From: Taiwanofungus camphoratus
Taxonomy: Eukaryota > Basidiomycota > Agaricomycetes > Polyporales > Taiwanofungaceae
Direction: 5' to 3'
Length of the DNA stretch: 64,000 nt
Assembly (NCBI GenBank): GCA_003999685.1
Contig: CP021220.1
Coordinates: 1,426,001 to 1,490,000 of the forward strand
Shown: in pieces, positions 30,088 through 41,146 of the stretch
How the letters are laid out: each line of letters starts with the position of its first letter
Numbering within the stretch: the stretch's first letter is position 1
Program-made: the position numbers and the translations under genes
The notes under the pieces: generated by a model
The model's input: only the letters and a program-made list of their open reading frames with translations
Database searches by the model: none
What the model was told of the DNA's origin: nothing

Positions 30088-32406
30088 ATGTCGCGAACCT
30101 GGTCGCTACAAGAAGTTGCGCAGCACGATACAGCCAAGTAGGTTCTTCAAATTGCATAGAGTGCCCGTGTTGAATCCCATTTTCTGAAACCGCGAACGCA
30201 AGGTCTTGCTGGGTCATAATCAGTAACAAGGTCTATGACGTGACCGAGTTCCTTCCCGTGAGTCTCATTGCTTCGAGGATAAGCTGTCCCATTTATTGAG
30301 ACTCGAGCTTTGCTCGCCAGGCGCATCCGGGAGGGTCGAAGATCATTCTAAAATATGCTGGCCGCGACGCGACGGAGGAGTATGAGCCTCTGCATCCCCA
30401 AGATGCAGTTGACAGATATCTTCCGCGCGAGAAGCATCTCGGCGAGCTCAGCGGCGCGGCAGTCCTGGAATTAAAGGACGGACGAAAGTCTCGGCGAAAG
30501 ACGAAGGACGAGGTTCGTATGGAGGAAGCTCTGGCAAGGAAGCCTCCGATAGGTCGAATTGTGAGCTTGCAGGAGATGGAGGTGAGTCCCCGCTAGTGCA
30601 GACAATATGACATGCGACTCAATGACTTTCCTGCTCTAGGACGTTGCGCGAAGTGTTCTCTCATTCAAGGCCGTATCCTACTACGCGTCTGCCGCAGACG
30701 ATGAACTGAGTAAGTTTGAAAAATGGGCAGGTATCATTCTATCTCATTCGACTTTTCAGCGCACCACGAGAATGGCCGTGCATTCTCCCGTTTCTTCTTC
30801 CATCCACGCGTTCTGAGACCTATATCCAAGTGTGACCCATCAACCACAATCCTTGGCTTTCGGTCGTCTATTCCAGTCTTCGTGTGTGGTGCAGCCTACG
30901 CTAAATTGGGACATCTACTCGGTAGGCTATAACTATATCCTGCGTCGTAGTAGGCTAAACCGCGTGCTCATCTGCATCTTGCATCTCTAGGTGAAGCGAA
31001 CATCACCCATGGCGCCAGCCGCACTGGCATCATACAGATGGTCTCCACCAACTCTTCTCTGTCCGTTGCTGAAATAGCAGCCGCCCGCTCATCCCCATCG
31101 CAGCCCCTCTTCTTTCAGCTCTACAAGAAGAAAGACGACAAGTTAGCCGAGCAGCTTGTCCACGAGGTCGAGGGTCTGGGCTACAACGCTATCTTCCTCA
31201 CTGTGGATGCGCCAACGGTAGGAAATCGCGAGCGGGATATCAGGGCACCATTCGCGCTAGAAGAGCAGGAGCGGGAGGTGGAGCGAGAACAGGAGAATAC
31301 GGTGCAGCAGAAGACAGCGGGTGAGGCGCCAAGGAAGCCAGAAGATGCAGAGGATGACTTGGAGGGGCAGCTCAACTTGGGAGGGACGGCCGGTGCTGCG
31401 CTCAGGAATGATGACTTCGACATGACTTGGGAAAAGGTAATTAGTCAACTCTTTGGAGATGCTCAATCAGGCCTGATCTAGTTGCTGTAGACAATTCCTT
31501 GGCTGAGAAGTGTTACAAAGCTTCCGATTGTTATCAAAGGTAAACGCAGACTCAAAGCATATACTTGTGGAGCACCAGAGCTGACAGTGTCATTGCAGGC
31601 GTCCAGTGCGTTGCAGTAAGTCTTGACTTGTCTGTGGTGTAGAAGGACGACATCGACTGTTCTACAGGACGCGGTGCTTGCGGCTGAAGCTGGGGTGGAC
31701 GGTATTCTGCTGTCCAACCATGGTGGTATGTTTGCAGCTCTTGCGCTTGTCCTTCCTTCTCAACATCTTACACCTAGGTCGTCAGCTTGAATAGTGAGGG
31801 AGTCATTCTCTGTGATGATCACTTCGCTCATGGCAGTGTTCAGCGCACTGCCTCCAATCGAGGTCTTGTATAGGATCCGCCAGCAAAGGCCCGACGTTTT
31901 CAACAAATTGGAAGGTGAGCAACTCCTTCATTTTCATTAATCACAGACACTGGATGTCGTCTCCGGCAGTCTATATCGATGGCGGTGTCCACCGTGGAAC
32001 AGGTGAGGCCCAACGATCACCTTACCTGTACTTAGCAACTCATTTGTCTATTGGTAGATGTGCTTAAAGCGCTCTGCCTTGGAGCCAGAGCGGTCGGGCT
32101 GGGGCGTGCTTTTTTGTATGCGCAGAGCGTATGTCCTCAAATCCCCATTACCTGACTGATTTGCATGATTTAACTTACAAGCGGCCAGGCCTATGGTGAG
32201 GCGGGGGTCGTCCAGACAGTGCGCATCCTGCAGCGCGAGATGATGCTCGGAATGCGCTTACTAGGGGCAACAAACGTGAGCGAGTTGGTACCAGAGATGG
32301 TAAGTCTGTGACATAAGGACTTCTTTATTCTTACTTATCTGTCCTCGTATCTGTGTGTGTATAGGTGGAGCGCGTGAGTTGGCAACCTATATTAGCCAGG
32401 ATGTAA
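30088..32406 (+). CDS. Flavocytochrome b2-like FMN-dependent 2-hydroxyacid dehydrogenase, copy 2
   Basis: Tandem paralogue of the upstream gene. The ATG at 30088 opens MSRTWSLQEVAQHDTANNKV, matching copy 1 at the same first-intron position; acceptor ATAATCAG precedes TAACAAGGTC in both genes. It carries the haem motif HPGGSKIILKYAGRDAT, then YYASAADDE, FQLY, TVDAP, LPIVIKGV, LLSNHGGRQ and GGVHRGTD. Intron positions and phases are shared, for example DDEL|THHENGRAF here against DDEM|TYNENRRAF in copy 1, so the duplication kept the full gene structure. The acidic insert before the WEK block (about 31255-31430) is longer and differs strongly from copy 1. The end is WQPILARM, TAA at 32404-32406. 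All active-site residues are present. Confidence 0.9.
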
Positions 32407-32706
32407 CAGAGTTCGGCCCAGGGGTTGACCACCGCCGACGTTGTATTTCTGTTGTTCTAGATGAAGACTTATGTTGAGATGCTTATCACATTTGCCCCCG
32501 TGTCACCCTGCACTCCCACATGCGCTTCTCAGACTGCCTTTTTGCGGCCAGAATGGTTAGACAGAGAAAGAAGATACTTGTCTTGTACCGTGGCAAAAGC
32601 CATGTGATCGAAGGCCACAAATGACTACAACCATGATCAGCACAGCGGACGAATGCGCAAAGGTCACCATCTACCGTAAATGATACAGACCATTTAGGCT
32701 TAAATG
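32407..32706. other. Convergent gap between flavocytochrome copy 2 and ADE8
   Basis: Presumed 3' UTRs. The ADE8 frame could read on to 32486 if its last intron is not removed. Confidence 0.4.
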
Positions 32707-33513
32707 TCATGCGGGCTGTGAGTGAATTGAGTGAATGACCACGCACAGATGTAGATGAGAGACATACACGTATTGGAGCGGTCTCGTTGAGGACCTTCGC
32801 TGTAGCTTGTACAATGATTTCCCACTCCATTTTATGAAGCCTCTCCTCGAATGCCTCAATGGGCTCACCTGCCTTAATCTCAACCTCCTTCACAAGGACA
32901 GGCTCCCCACGATCAACTTCTTTCACAACTCGGTGCACCATCACCCCAGAGTGCGTGATTTCGCCTTTTTGAAAGGCCTCATATGCGCGTTCAATAGCAT
33001 TCGCACCATCGAACGCTCCTGGTAGTGCAGGATGAAGGTTGATGACCGGGATTGGCTTCTCCACCTTTTCCAAACCATCCAAGACCTTCTCTCCGTTCAC
33101 GACATCCAGGAACCCATCCCCCATGATATGCATCCACCCCGCCAAAACGACCAAGTCAGGTTTCTCCCTCACGACCAGTCGAGCAACTTCGATGTCGTAA
33201 TCACCTCTTGTTTTTCCAGGTTTGGCTTTGAGGAATGGTTGCAGCCCCAGGTATGCGGTGCCGATTGGAGGGACCGCTTGCGAGGCACGAGTCAAGCCAT
33301 ACGCATTTTTGCGATTCGAGAGAACGAGAGTTATGCGAGTGTTTGGCAGGGACGGTGTATTTTGTGCATCGATGAGGGCTTGAAGATTCGTCCCTGAATG
33401 AGAATGTCTTGAGGATAGATGCTGTGAGCTACTATCTGGCAAGCACAAAGCATACCTGAGCCAGATATGAGAACGACTATCCGTCGCTGTCTGTCGAGGC
33501 CGGCATCCGACAT
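32707..33513 (-). CDS. ADE8: Phosphoribosylglycinamide formyltransferase (GART)
   Basis: Third step of purine synthesis: transfers the formyl group of 10-formyltetrahydrofolate to glycinamide ribonucleotide. The ATG at 33513 opens MSDAGLDRQRRIVVLISGSG, and an intron splits the phosphate-binding loop, giving SGSGTNLQALIDAQ. Then VVLAGWMHIM, the catalytic block INLHPALPGAFDGANAIERA with the Asn and His, and HRVVKEVDRGEPV with the catalytic Asp. A C-terminal helix EERLHKMEWEIIVQATAKVL closes the fold. At the 3' end, splicing C|GTGTATGTC to CACAG|CCCGCATGA gives a stop at 32709-32707. Without splicing the frame runs to 32486 with an unlikely tail, so I prefer the shorter end. Standalone enzyme, as usual in fungi. 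Confidence 0.9.
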
Positions 33514-34365
33514 GGAAGAGCAAGTGTGCCGACAACTTGAATTTCTAGCATGACCACGTGCAGTTGTCCGAGAGGTCACCGGAGTTGCCTCGGAATGGCA
33601 AGTTCTCGCCGTGAGCACTCAACAGCAAAGCCTCTCTTGATCAGGCTGATGAACGTCCTCCAGCGTGGAGAAAGCAGTGATATTCTCGCCGGATAGGCCG
33701 GCCTTTAGGCTAGGGTTGTCCCTTTACACTCATGGAGACGTGGTACTATCTGACGTTGACCTGTAACGGCATCTAGCTACACTCGAATTTGGTACAGTAC
33801 CAGCGATATGATTGGTGTTCGCCCTTCCGTGCATCGGACGACCACCATGCATATACTGAACCATCAGGAAGTTCGCGCTCATCAAAGATATCGACGAGGC
33901 CTGTATGGCGACCATCGGAAAGTATGAGATAAGCGTGATGATTCTGGAAAACGACCCCGGCTTCGATTTTCATGACCCCCGTCGTCAAGGCTAAGTAGCA
34001 ATTGAGGATCCTTGATCCTACACACTTCCTCCTTTCATGTTCCTTTCTTGCCCCGGTCTTCCTTTTCTTGCCCGAGTGTAAGGCTGCAGCGTCAAGTCTT
34101 TCTGGTGCTTAGCCCTCCGGACCAGGCCTTGCTGCTCTCACTCGTACTGGGATTGCATCTCAGCCTTTTCGGTTTTCGTAGTGCTTTTCAGCCGGACTGA
34201 CGCAGCTGCGAAAATACACTAGCTGGCCTCTTTGCTTATCTGACGCTGCCTTCAATCTTGACACAGACTGTTCGGTCCCTGTCGAAGTAGATCTCTATCA
34301 GAATTGATGACAGTTTTCGCCGACTTTCGTTCTTCAATCTAATCACTCTTTCTGGGGCCGTTAAT
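33514..34365. promoter_or_regulatory. Divergent region between ADE8 and the seven-helix protein
   Basis: Contains one small minus-strand frame (listed separately). The part from about 34000 is strongly pyrimidine-rich on the plus strand (TTCCTTTCTTGCC, CCTTTTCTTGCC), a common promoter feature in this group. Nothing else recognised. Confidence 0.4.
33773..33973 (-). CDS. Possible small protein, 66 residues, unknown
   Basis: An uninterrupted frame from ATG at 33973 to TAG at 33773. It begins MKIEAGVVFQNHHAYLILSD and has mixed, protein-like composition with several aromatic residues (YAWWSSD, YRWYCTK). No signal peptide, membrane helix or known motif. It lies alone in a promoter-type gap, so it may be chance. 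Confidence 0.3.
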   Translation of the reverse strand: MKIEAGVVFQNHHAYLILSDGRHTGLVDIFDERELPDGSVYAWWSSDARKGEHQSYRWYCTKFECS

Positions 34366-37039
34366 ATGGCTGGTGTAGCTGCTGCTTTCAAAAGTCTCAG
34401 TGATGACAACGCTGTGAGCTAAAGTGTATCCCTTTCATGCCTTGTCCCTGAGATCCCCTCGATTATCTCAACAGATCCAGTATATACTCGCTGACATCCC
34501 GTTCTTTTGCATGGGAATAATGTCCATTGGTTTATTCATCTTTTTCGTCCTCATGAGACGGGTGGACAGGTGCGCTTGTGTTCCCAGTCGATGTATAGTT
34601 TATCTCATGAAATTCATTGCCAGTCTGGTGTTCTGCCTCCATATGTCAGTCATCGTTGCTTTTGTTGCCTCTATCCTTGACTTGGTGCAAATCCTGGTGC
34701 GAGGACGTTTCGCAGTGGACGAAGGTCTCGAACTTAACTCAGTGTCCGGTTTGATCACCTCCCGCGAGGTTGGCTATGCGCTCTCATTTGGGCTAAGGTT
34801 CCTCTACTTTTGGGGATTTGTCGCCCAACCTCCGCCTGGTGAGATTCCTCCGAAAGGCAATGTAATACATAGTGGCAGCTGGCGTCGCTGGGGCATCACC
34901 GGCGTCATACTAGAGTGGTCGGCGCTGACCGCAACTCTTGCCATACCGGTTCTCCAAATCCTATATCGAAACGTCGACGTGCTCCATAAGTTCGGACCCG
35001 TGTATATTGTCGAAGGCGCATTGCAGATTGGATTGTCTGCGGCGTTTATTTTGAAGATAGTCTTGAACTGTTGGGCCAGAATGCTTGCTAATCCAGAGGC
35101 AGCTCCGGCGCGAAAGACTATCCTTAGTTACTCGCCGATGATTTCAGCCTTGGTGCTGAGTATGTGGATTGGAATTGGCAACATTGCTATGTGTAAGCTT
35201 ATCACCAAATTTTTGCGCAGAGCCCCTGAATGGTTACGTTCGTTGCTGCAGTCGAGTTCACGGAAACAGTTCTGGGACGATTTCTTCAGGCCGTGGAATT
35301 TTATATCGTGATCCTTCATGTCCTCGTCACTACCTTTTATCATTTGCGTCGGGTCACTATTACAGCCGTGGCCCAAGCACCGACGGTCCAGCGAAATCCT
35401 TCATTCAATGGCTTGCCAGAACTGAAGTCTCATGATCCCTTCATGCGGATCGCTCCTCCCGTCATCTCCACGCCTGATCTGCGTTCAGTGATAGGCCAAA
35501 ATGTGCGGACGAACTATAATGGAAAAGGCGGTGGGCGCCCTTCGTTACTTCGGCAAGGGTCTGCTGCGTCCCGAATATCCTCCTGGCTGAACTTCCGCAG
35601 ATTCTCGAGTCGTGCAGAACCGTCCACCTTACCTGATGCGGACAACGCGCGACTCTGGAATCAGGACGAGGCTGAGCGGGGCTATTCTCCAGATGGGCGG
35701 GATATAGGAGGCGGGCCTGTTGATTCTGCGATCGATGTCGAGAGCACTCGCTCTTACGCCAAAAGTGTCACTCGTGCAGAGAGTACAAAATGGCAGGAAC
35801 CTGCGTACGTGGCGCTCGCTGTTAGAAGCCCATCCAGTGCTTCCACAAACGCATTAGCGAATACTGCACTGTCGCCTTCGTCTGGTCAAACGGCAGCATT
35901 ACGCAGGAACGCATCTCCAAGTGGTACTCCGGGCAGTCGAGCAAGAACTCCTGAATTGCCCAAGATTACGATTCCTCCTAGGGCACACTCTCGATATGTG
36001 GCAGATACCCCGCACACAGCTTCTCCGCCGTCGATCTATGGGTCTCCCGTGTCGGGCGTGAACGATATCATTCGTGGTGTTTCCATCTACGACAACCGAG
36101 CAACTCTCCAACCGAGTCCCATCTCCGACTACATCAATTCTTCGCGCTCCTCGCGCATCTCGGACCTTCTTCGCCAACAAGCGGAGCTAGACAGGTCAAT
36201 AGCCGCGCTGCGGATCTTCTCGCCTTCAAACGAGAGTATTGCGCCGCGTAAGTCGTCCCCCCCTCTGCCATTCGATCTACCGCAGACAGACGAGAGTGAC
36301 CAAAGAAAGACACGATCCTCTGCACCAAGCGACGTATCTCTCAGTAATTTCCCGGATCCGCCTTGGGGACGCACTAGTACTGCCACGACTATGACCATTC
36401 TGCCCGCGGTGCCTCTTCCTTCTGACGGCACAAGCAGCGTGCCCAACAACATTGGTGATGACGCGACTTTATTGCCTGCCCCAGCGGAGCCTCCTGTGAT
36501 GTTTGCCGTAACAGATGGTGATTATGCTAGCAACAGTAGGAGCCCAACGCCCCTCGTAGACATGGAGCCCGACGTGCTTCCAAACAGAAGTCGCATGAAT
36601 TCTGGAGGGACACAGTATGAGATTACGTCGTTCATCGGCAGTGAGTTTGCATGCTCTCCGTGCTGTTTAGCAACCTAGTAATGGCTTATATTTAGAGCTT
36701 ACTCATCCCGAGCATTACGAGCCCGCCTCGTTTTCCACGGTCTCTGTCATCAACTCAGATGACGGACAGATCAATGTCCCTAGAAATGTCGGCTCGAGAG
36801 ATGATGCGGGAACCTCTCGGGTTGTACCAGCCACGGCTGCCGGGAACCAAAACGCGAAAGAAGACGTTGTGTTACGGCAAGCTTCCGACGACTCTAGCGT
36901 TGTTGCGGGGGCTCCACCAAATCGAACTTTTTCGGCGCCTTCTGAGAACAGGTTCGTCAGGCCAGTTGGGTTGCCTCCGCGACCGCGATTAGTGGCAAGG
37001 GACCTCTTGAGTCCCGTAATGGAGAGACCGTCGCCATGA
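34366..37039 (+). CDS. Seven-helix membrane protein with long Ser/Pro-rich tail
   Basis: Unknown fungal membrane protein. The ATG at 34366 opens MAGVAAAFKSLSDDNA, then splices to IQYILADIPFF. Hydrophobic helices follow at FFCMGIMSIGLFIFFVL, LVFCLHMSVIVAFVASI, GYALSFGLRFLYFWGF, ILEWSALTATLAIPVLQI, IVEGALQIGLSAAFILKI, ISALVLSMWIGIGNIAM and FYIVILHVLVTTFYHLRR: seven in all. The splice ATG T|GTAAGC to GCAG|TCGAG joins helices 6 and 7 as IAMFEFTETVLG. After helix 7 comes a hydrophilic tail of over 400 residues, dense in Ser, Pro and Arg, likely cytosolic and phosphorylated. Stop at 37037-37039. Topology resembles a GPCR, but I see no diagnostic motif of a known receptor class. There is no signal peptide. 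Confidence 0.75.
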
Positions 37040-37455
37040 GCTCGGCCCACACCAAGCAGCCTATGTTCATAGATCTGTCCTTCCAGTTACATGGGCATAG
37101 GCATATTCCTGTCTATTTGTTTATATTTCGTGAGGTCGGACCATTCGTTAACATAATCCTCCGGTGATCTTCGAGAATGCGTTGCGTATTTTGTGTTATT
37201 GACTATTCTATCCAGTTTGTGATCGTGAGAGACCCGAAATGTACTTGTATGTGCACGAGCGCGCCTCTTTGCCTCTGCGAGATCATAGTATCTACTGCTC
37301 TTTCTCTGCGTATTATGTTGTATGTACAGTTCCGACTGAATGCTAAGCAGTGGGCACGTGTGGAGCGTTAATACCCGCGTGACGTCACGCGTCAGTATAC
37401 AGTGCGCAGCGACCGCATGGGCGCCTACACACCCTCGGGTTGACTGCTGACCACC
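37040..37455. promoter_or_regulatory. Promoter region of the DnaJ gene with CRE and E-box
   Basis: The palindrome TGACGTCA (CREB/ATF-type site) lies at 37380-37387, overlapped by ACGCGT at 37387-37392. CACGTG lies at 37355-37360. The CRE is about 70 bases before the ATG at 37456. No gene seen in the rest. Confidence 0.6.
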
Positions 37456-38327
37456 ATGTCCACGTTTCCTGACTACTACAAGCTTTTGAACGTGCCTCAA
37501 TCTGCAACAGCCGACGAGATCAGACAAGCATACAAAAAAGAGTCTCTGAAGTGTGTTCATCGCATGAAGTTCCTGCGGACACTCCCATCTTATCCTTGCA
37601 GTCCTGTAGAACGCATCCAGACAGATTGGCGAACGCTACACTCGCAGAGAAGAAGGCTGCCACAGAGCGATTCCAGGTATTTTCCCATCTCAACGACTGA
37701 GTCTCGTCAGTTTCATATTGCATCAGGCGGTAGCAGATGCGTACTATGTCCTATCAGACTCAACAAGACGCAGAGAATACGATGCACTCTACGCGTCGCG
37801 AGGCCCCCAAGAGAAGACAGGCGAGCCTGGCGTGTCCGCAGACTGGTTCTCTACTTTTGCGAGCATGTTTGGCGGAGCGAGCGGGCAGTCTCCAACGGGT
37901 GCGACCGCAGCAGACAGACCAGACGCAGAACACGTGTTCGCCGATGTCTTCGAGGATGTGAGTACAATATATTTACTCTCCGATAAATCATACATATTTT
38001 ATGTTTGCAGCTACTGCGACCGGAAGTGGAGCGGCACGCACCATGGTGGGCGTGGCTGGGCGCGGTCTCCGGAGCCGGCATTGGCTTCATAGTAGCCAAC
38101 ATCCCCGGTTTGATGGTGGGCGCATATGCTGGCAACCGTCTTGGTGCAGTCAGAGACGCGAAAGGCAAAAGCGTCGCTGCCGTTTTTTCGCAGCTTGGAG
38201 GCAGTCAAAAAGCGGAGGTTCGTCGTGTCCTTCAAGTTGTAGGAGGGGTGACCCCAATGACACCTTGTTTTAGATCTTACGTGCACTTGCAGCCAAAGTA
38301 CTAGGTGCTGCTGCAGGATCATTCTGA
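37456..38327 (+). CDS. DnaJ-domain protein with C-terminal glycine zipper
   Basis: J-domain co-chaperone that should stimulate an Hsp70. The ATG at 37456 opens MSTFPDYYKLLNVPQSATAD. The intron after SLK places the key tripeptide in the next exon: K|THPDRLANATLAEKKAATER, so HPD is intact. Helix IV follows as YYVLSDSTRRREYDALYASR. The second half is not the Gly/Phe and zinc-finger type. It contains PWWAWLGAVSGAGIGFIVAN and GLMVGAYAGNRLG, small-residue GxxxG repeats that can insert into or bind a membrane. The protein ends LGAAAGSF at TGA 38325-38327. About 210 residues. It may be a membrane-linked class C J-protein; localisation is inference. Confidence 0.85.
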
Positions 38328-38823
38328 TTGATCGTTTGTTTTCTGGTGTATTTGTACTCTGATGGTGACAACCGGTGCTGTTATTTCTTATTCGAGCTCC
38401 TGTATTAGCAGAATGAGATGACCATACATGTTCGTTGATAATACCTAGCTCTGAATGTATGTATCGCCAGAATGGCGTTGGTTCATATTACTTGTGGACC
38501 GCTGCACTTGCAAACTCCACGAGTGAGCGGCTCGACGGATTTCACCCAGAGAATGCGATCTGGGGATGCATTCAATGCTAACAGCGCTGCTGCTACTTTG
38601 CGCGCTGAACTTTAGTCTCTGCCGACGTCGCGGACGCGGGCATTCCAATCAGGGACCCGTCGACTCGTCGCCATCGCGAACCGCGGCGATCGTGATCGCT
38701 TCGCCTCGAGGTCCTATACAGTGCAATTGCGTGAAAATCGCAGAAATTTCACCGTGTCTTGGATGAACCAACACAGGAAAACTATTGCACATTCTTTGAG
38801 TCGTTGACCTTCTTTCTCGTGCT
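38328..38823. other. Gap between the DnaJ gene and the basic nuclear-type gene
   Basis: Presumed 3' UTR then promoter. A further 5' exon of the downstream gene could lie here, but I could not fix one. Confidence 0.4.
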
Positions 38824-40552
38824 ATGGTGGATCTCAGCAACCTGCGGTCAAACACTCCGCGACCGTCTAGCAAAGGTGCAGACAACTCCGAAACGCATTC
38901 GCGCGTTGCAGAGAATATATAGCTCATCTTTCTTGCAACTTCAGCATCGCAGAGGGCCAGTAGCGTACCGGCAAGTAGCTCAAGGCGTCCAGATTGGCTT
39001 GGTAAGTGTTCTTGTAGCTATTGATCACTAAACAATGTCGAGCATGATCAATAGAAAGCCTGTCTGCTGCATCTCTTAAACGCAGTAAGTCAGAAATCAA
39101 ATGTCACGATGATCGACGTATCCATCTTTTTGCGCCCTCTCTTCAGAGCGTGCTACAACACGGAGAAGATCTGACCATACAGCACAATCAACTTCAAGCG
39201 CACAAGTACACCATCCTTGTAAGTTCATCATATCGTTATGGCCGGAAAGTTGCCTGACGTCTCAATTTAGCTCAATCAAGTCACTCTCGACCTATCGCAA
39301 ACCCGAGAGCACCTCGCACACCCAAATCGAAAAGCCAGGCATCTACGGCGAAGGAGAAGGCACTGTCCTCAACTGTTAAGGCACCCCGAAAGCGTGCACG
39401 GACAACATCCCCCGCCCCGTCATCCTCTGGTAACGCCTCTCCTGAGGCGGACAATGACTTTGCACCTGAAGAAGGTGCAGATGCGGATCTCCACAACACA
39501 GGCCTCTTAACTCCTGCGCCTTCGTTCCACAGTCGGTCCAAGACCCCTGCTAGGACGATGAAGAGCGCTTTGGGCTCGCGCGCATCAGCGCCAGCACCCG
39601 CTAAGAAGAACAAGGGAAAAGGCAAGGCTGCAGAACCTGCGGAAGACGAAGACCGGCCCCTTGCCAGTGTCTCGGGGTCAGAGAGACCTTCCAAGCGGCG
39701 CAGGCTCTCCGTTATGCGGAATTTCCATGTAGAGGACTCTCTTCCAGTGCCTTCAATGCAACCGCAGCCTGATGTTGAGGCCGACGACGAGCCAGGGTCT
39801 GATTCTAGCTTTCACTTATTGGACGTGCCTGATATGGCCTCATTGCCATGGACGTCCGCTGATGCCACGCTGCCTCTGTGTCCAAACGCATCTACAAGCC
39901 TGTACGTCCCGCTTGGAGTAGGGCAGCTCCTTCAAAGTATGTGCACCGCTCACAGGACTTTCGTCTTCTGGCTGATCACGCGCCGTATGCCGTCTGACTC
40001 CAGGTATGAAGCATGCACTGGGGCAGGAAAGCAAGGCCCGACGGCTGGCCGAACATCGCTACGCCGACGAGATGCGGCGACGGGTGGACGCTGAAAAAGC
40101 GGCAGCCGCGCTCTCCGAGCAGAATCGGATGCTAGAGAGGGAGACAAGGGCATGGGCGACTGCTGCTGCAGAAACTTTGGTATCAAGCCTGGAATCGTCA
40201 CAAACAGCTGAGACGGGCGTGCCCGCCATCCCGTCTGAGGAGCAGGCGCCCATCATCCCGTCTGTGAAGCTCTTCACCGTGCCAGCCGTTCGACATGCAG
40301 CGTCCTCCAGCGCGATTTCGCGGAGCCTGCCGGGGAATCTGAAGGGCAAAGGCAGAATGTTGTCATGGAGCCCAGACGTTTCGCCCCCGGACGGGAGTCA
40401 AACAAATGTGCTCCAACGTGCTGCTGGTGAGTCGCGGAAGCCTGCCAGTCCGCCGAGGGTGCTCATTTTGGTACTCTCTACCAGCGGTTCAAGCGTTCTT
40501 CAAACAGTTACTACCCCTCCCTGCTCGGGACGCCGTACAGCAAGAGATATAG
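38824..40552 (+). CDS. Basic, low-complexity nuclear-type protein, unknown
   Basis: I do not recognise the family. The best chain starts at ATG 38824 (MVDLSNLRSNTPRPSSKG) and runs through short exons: ASQRASSVPASSSRRPDWL, ESLSAASLKR, KRATTRRRSDHTAQS, then one long exon from about 39271. That exon is Ser/Pro/Lys-rich with likely nuclear signals (APRKRARTTSPAP, SERPSKRRRLSV). After QLLQ|SMKHALGQ there is a coiled coil (ARRLAEHRYADEMRRRVDAE). The last exon joins AA|AVQAFFKQLLPLPARD and stops at TAG 40550-40552. All joins keep phase with GT-AG borders, which supports the model. The first exon is the least certain. Role unknown; a nuclear location is inferred from the basic clusters. Confidence 0.6.
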
Positions 40553-41146
40553 CTCCGTTCTGCCGCAACCTGAGATGGGGGATACAAGTGAGCATCAGTC
40601 GATTGTCGTACATTCTGCTCATCTTAAAATATTTAGCGATGTGTAGGAGGCTAAAAGTACAAATCTTTCTAGTAATTGAGCAAATCACTGGATTATGGGC
40701 GGACAGGGTTATGAAGGGATACACATGCGAGACCCATTGTCATTCAATACTAATACCAAATAGTTTGTGTTCTCGTGGCTAACAAGAAAAGGTCGAGAGG
40801 AGAAACATTCGAAATCATCGGTTCGAGAAACAAAAGATTCCGCAGAAGGGATACGCCATTACGCATTAATAGATGAAATATGGCTCGAGGGTAGGTATAC
40901 ACGTGCAGTGGGAAGGAGAAAGAAAGACCCCATTCTTGGATATAGCACACTTGATTTCGGCAGGATATAATACGACATAATGTTCCTTTGATAGCTTTTG
41001 TTTGTGTGATCGGAATACGATGCTGTGATGAAGACTGGGAGATGCAAGATGTGCGACAGACTGTCTGTCGTTAACGATTTGTCAATGTATAATTTTATCC
41101 GAAACGTCGAAGCGAATCCGTTGCCTCCGGAGGTAAACGATGTGAC
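40553..41146. other. Convergent gap after the basic nuclear-type gene
   Basis: Presumed 3' UTRs of two convergent genes. A+T-rich, with no splice-consistent coding chain. Confidence 0.45.
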
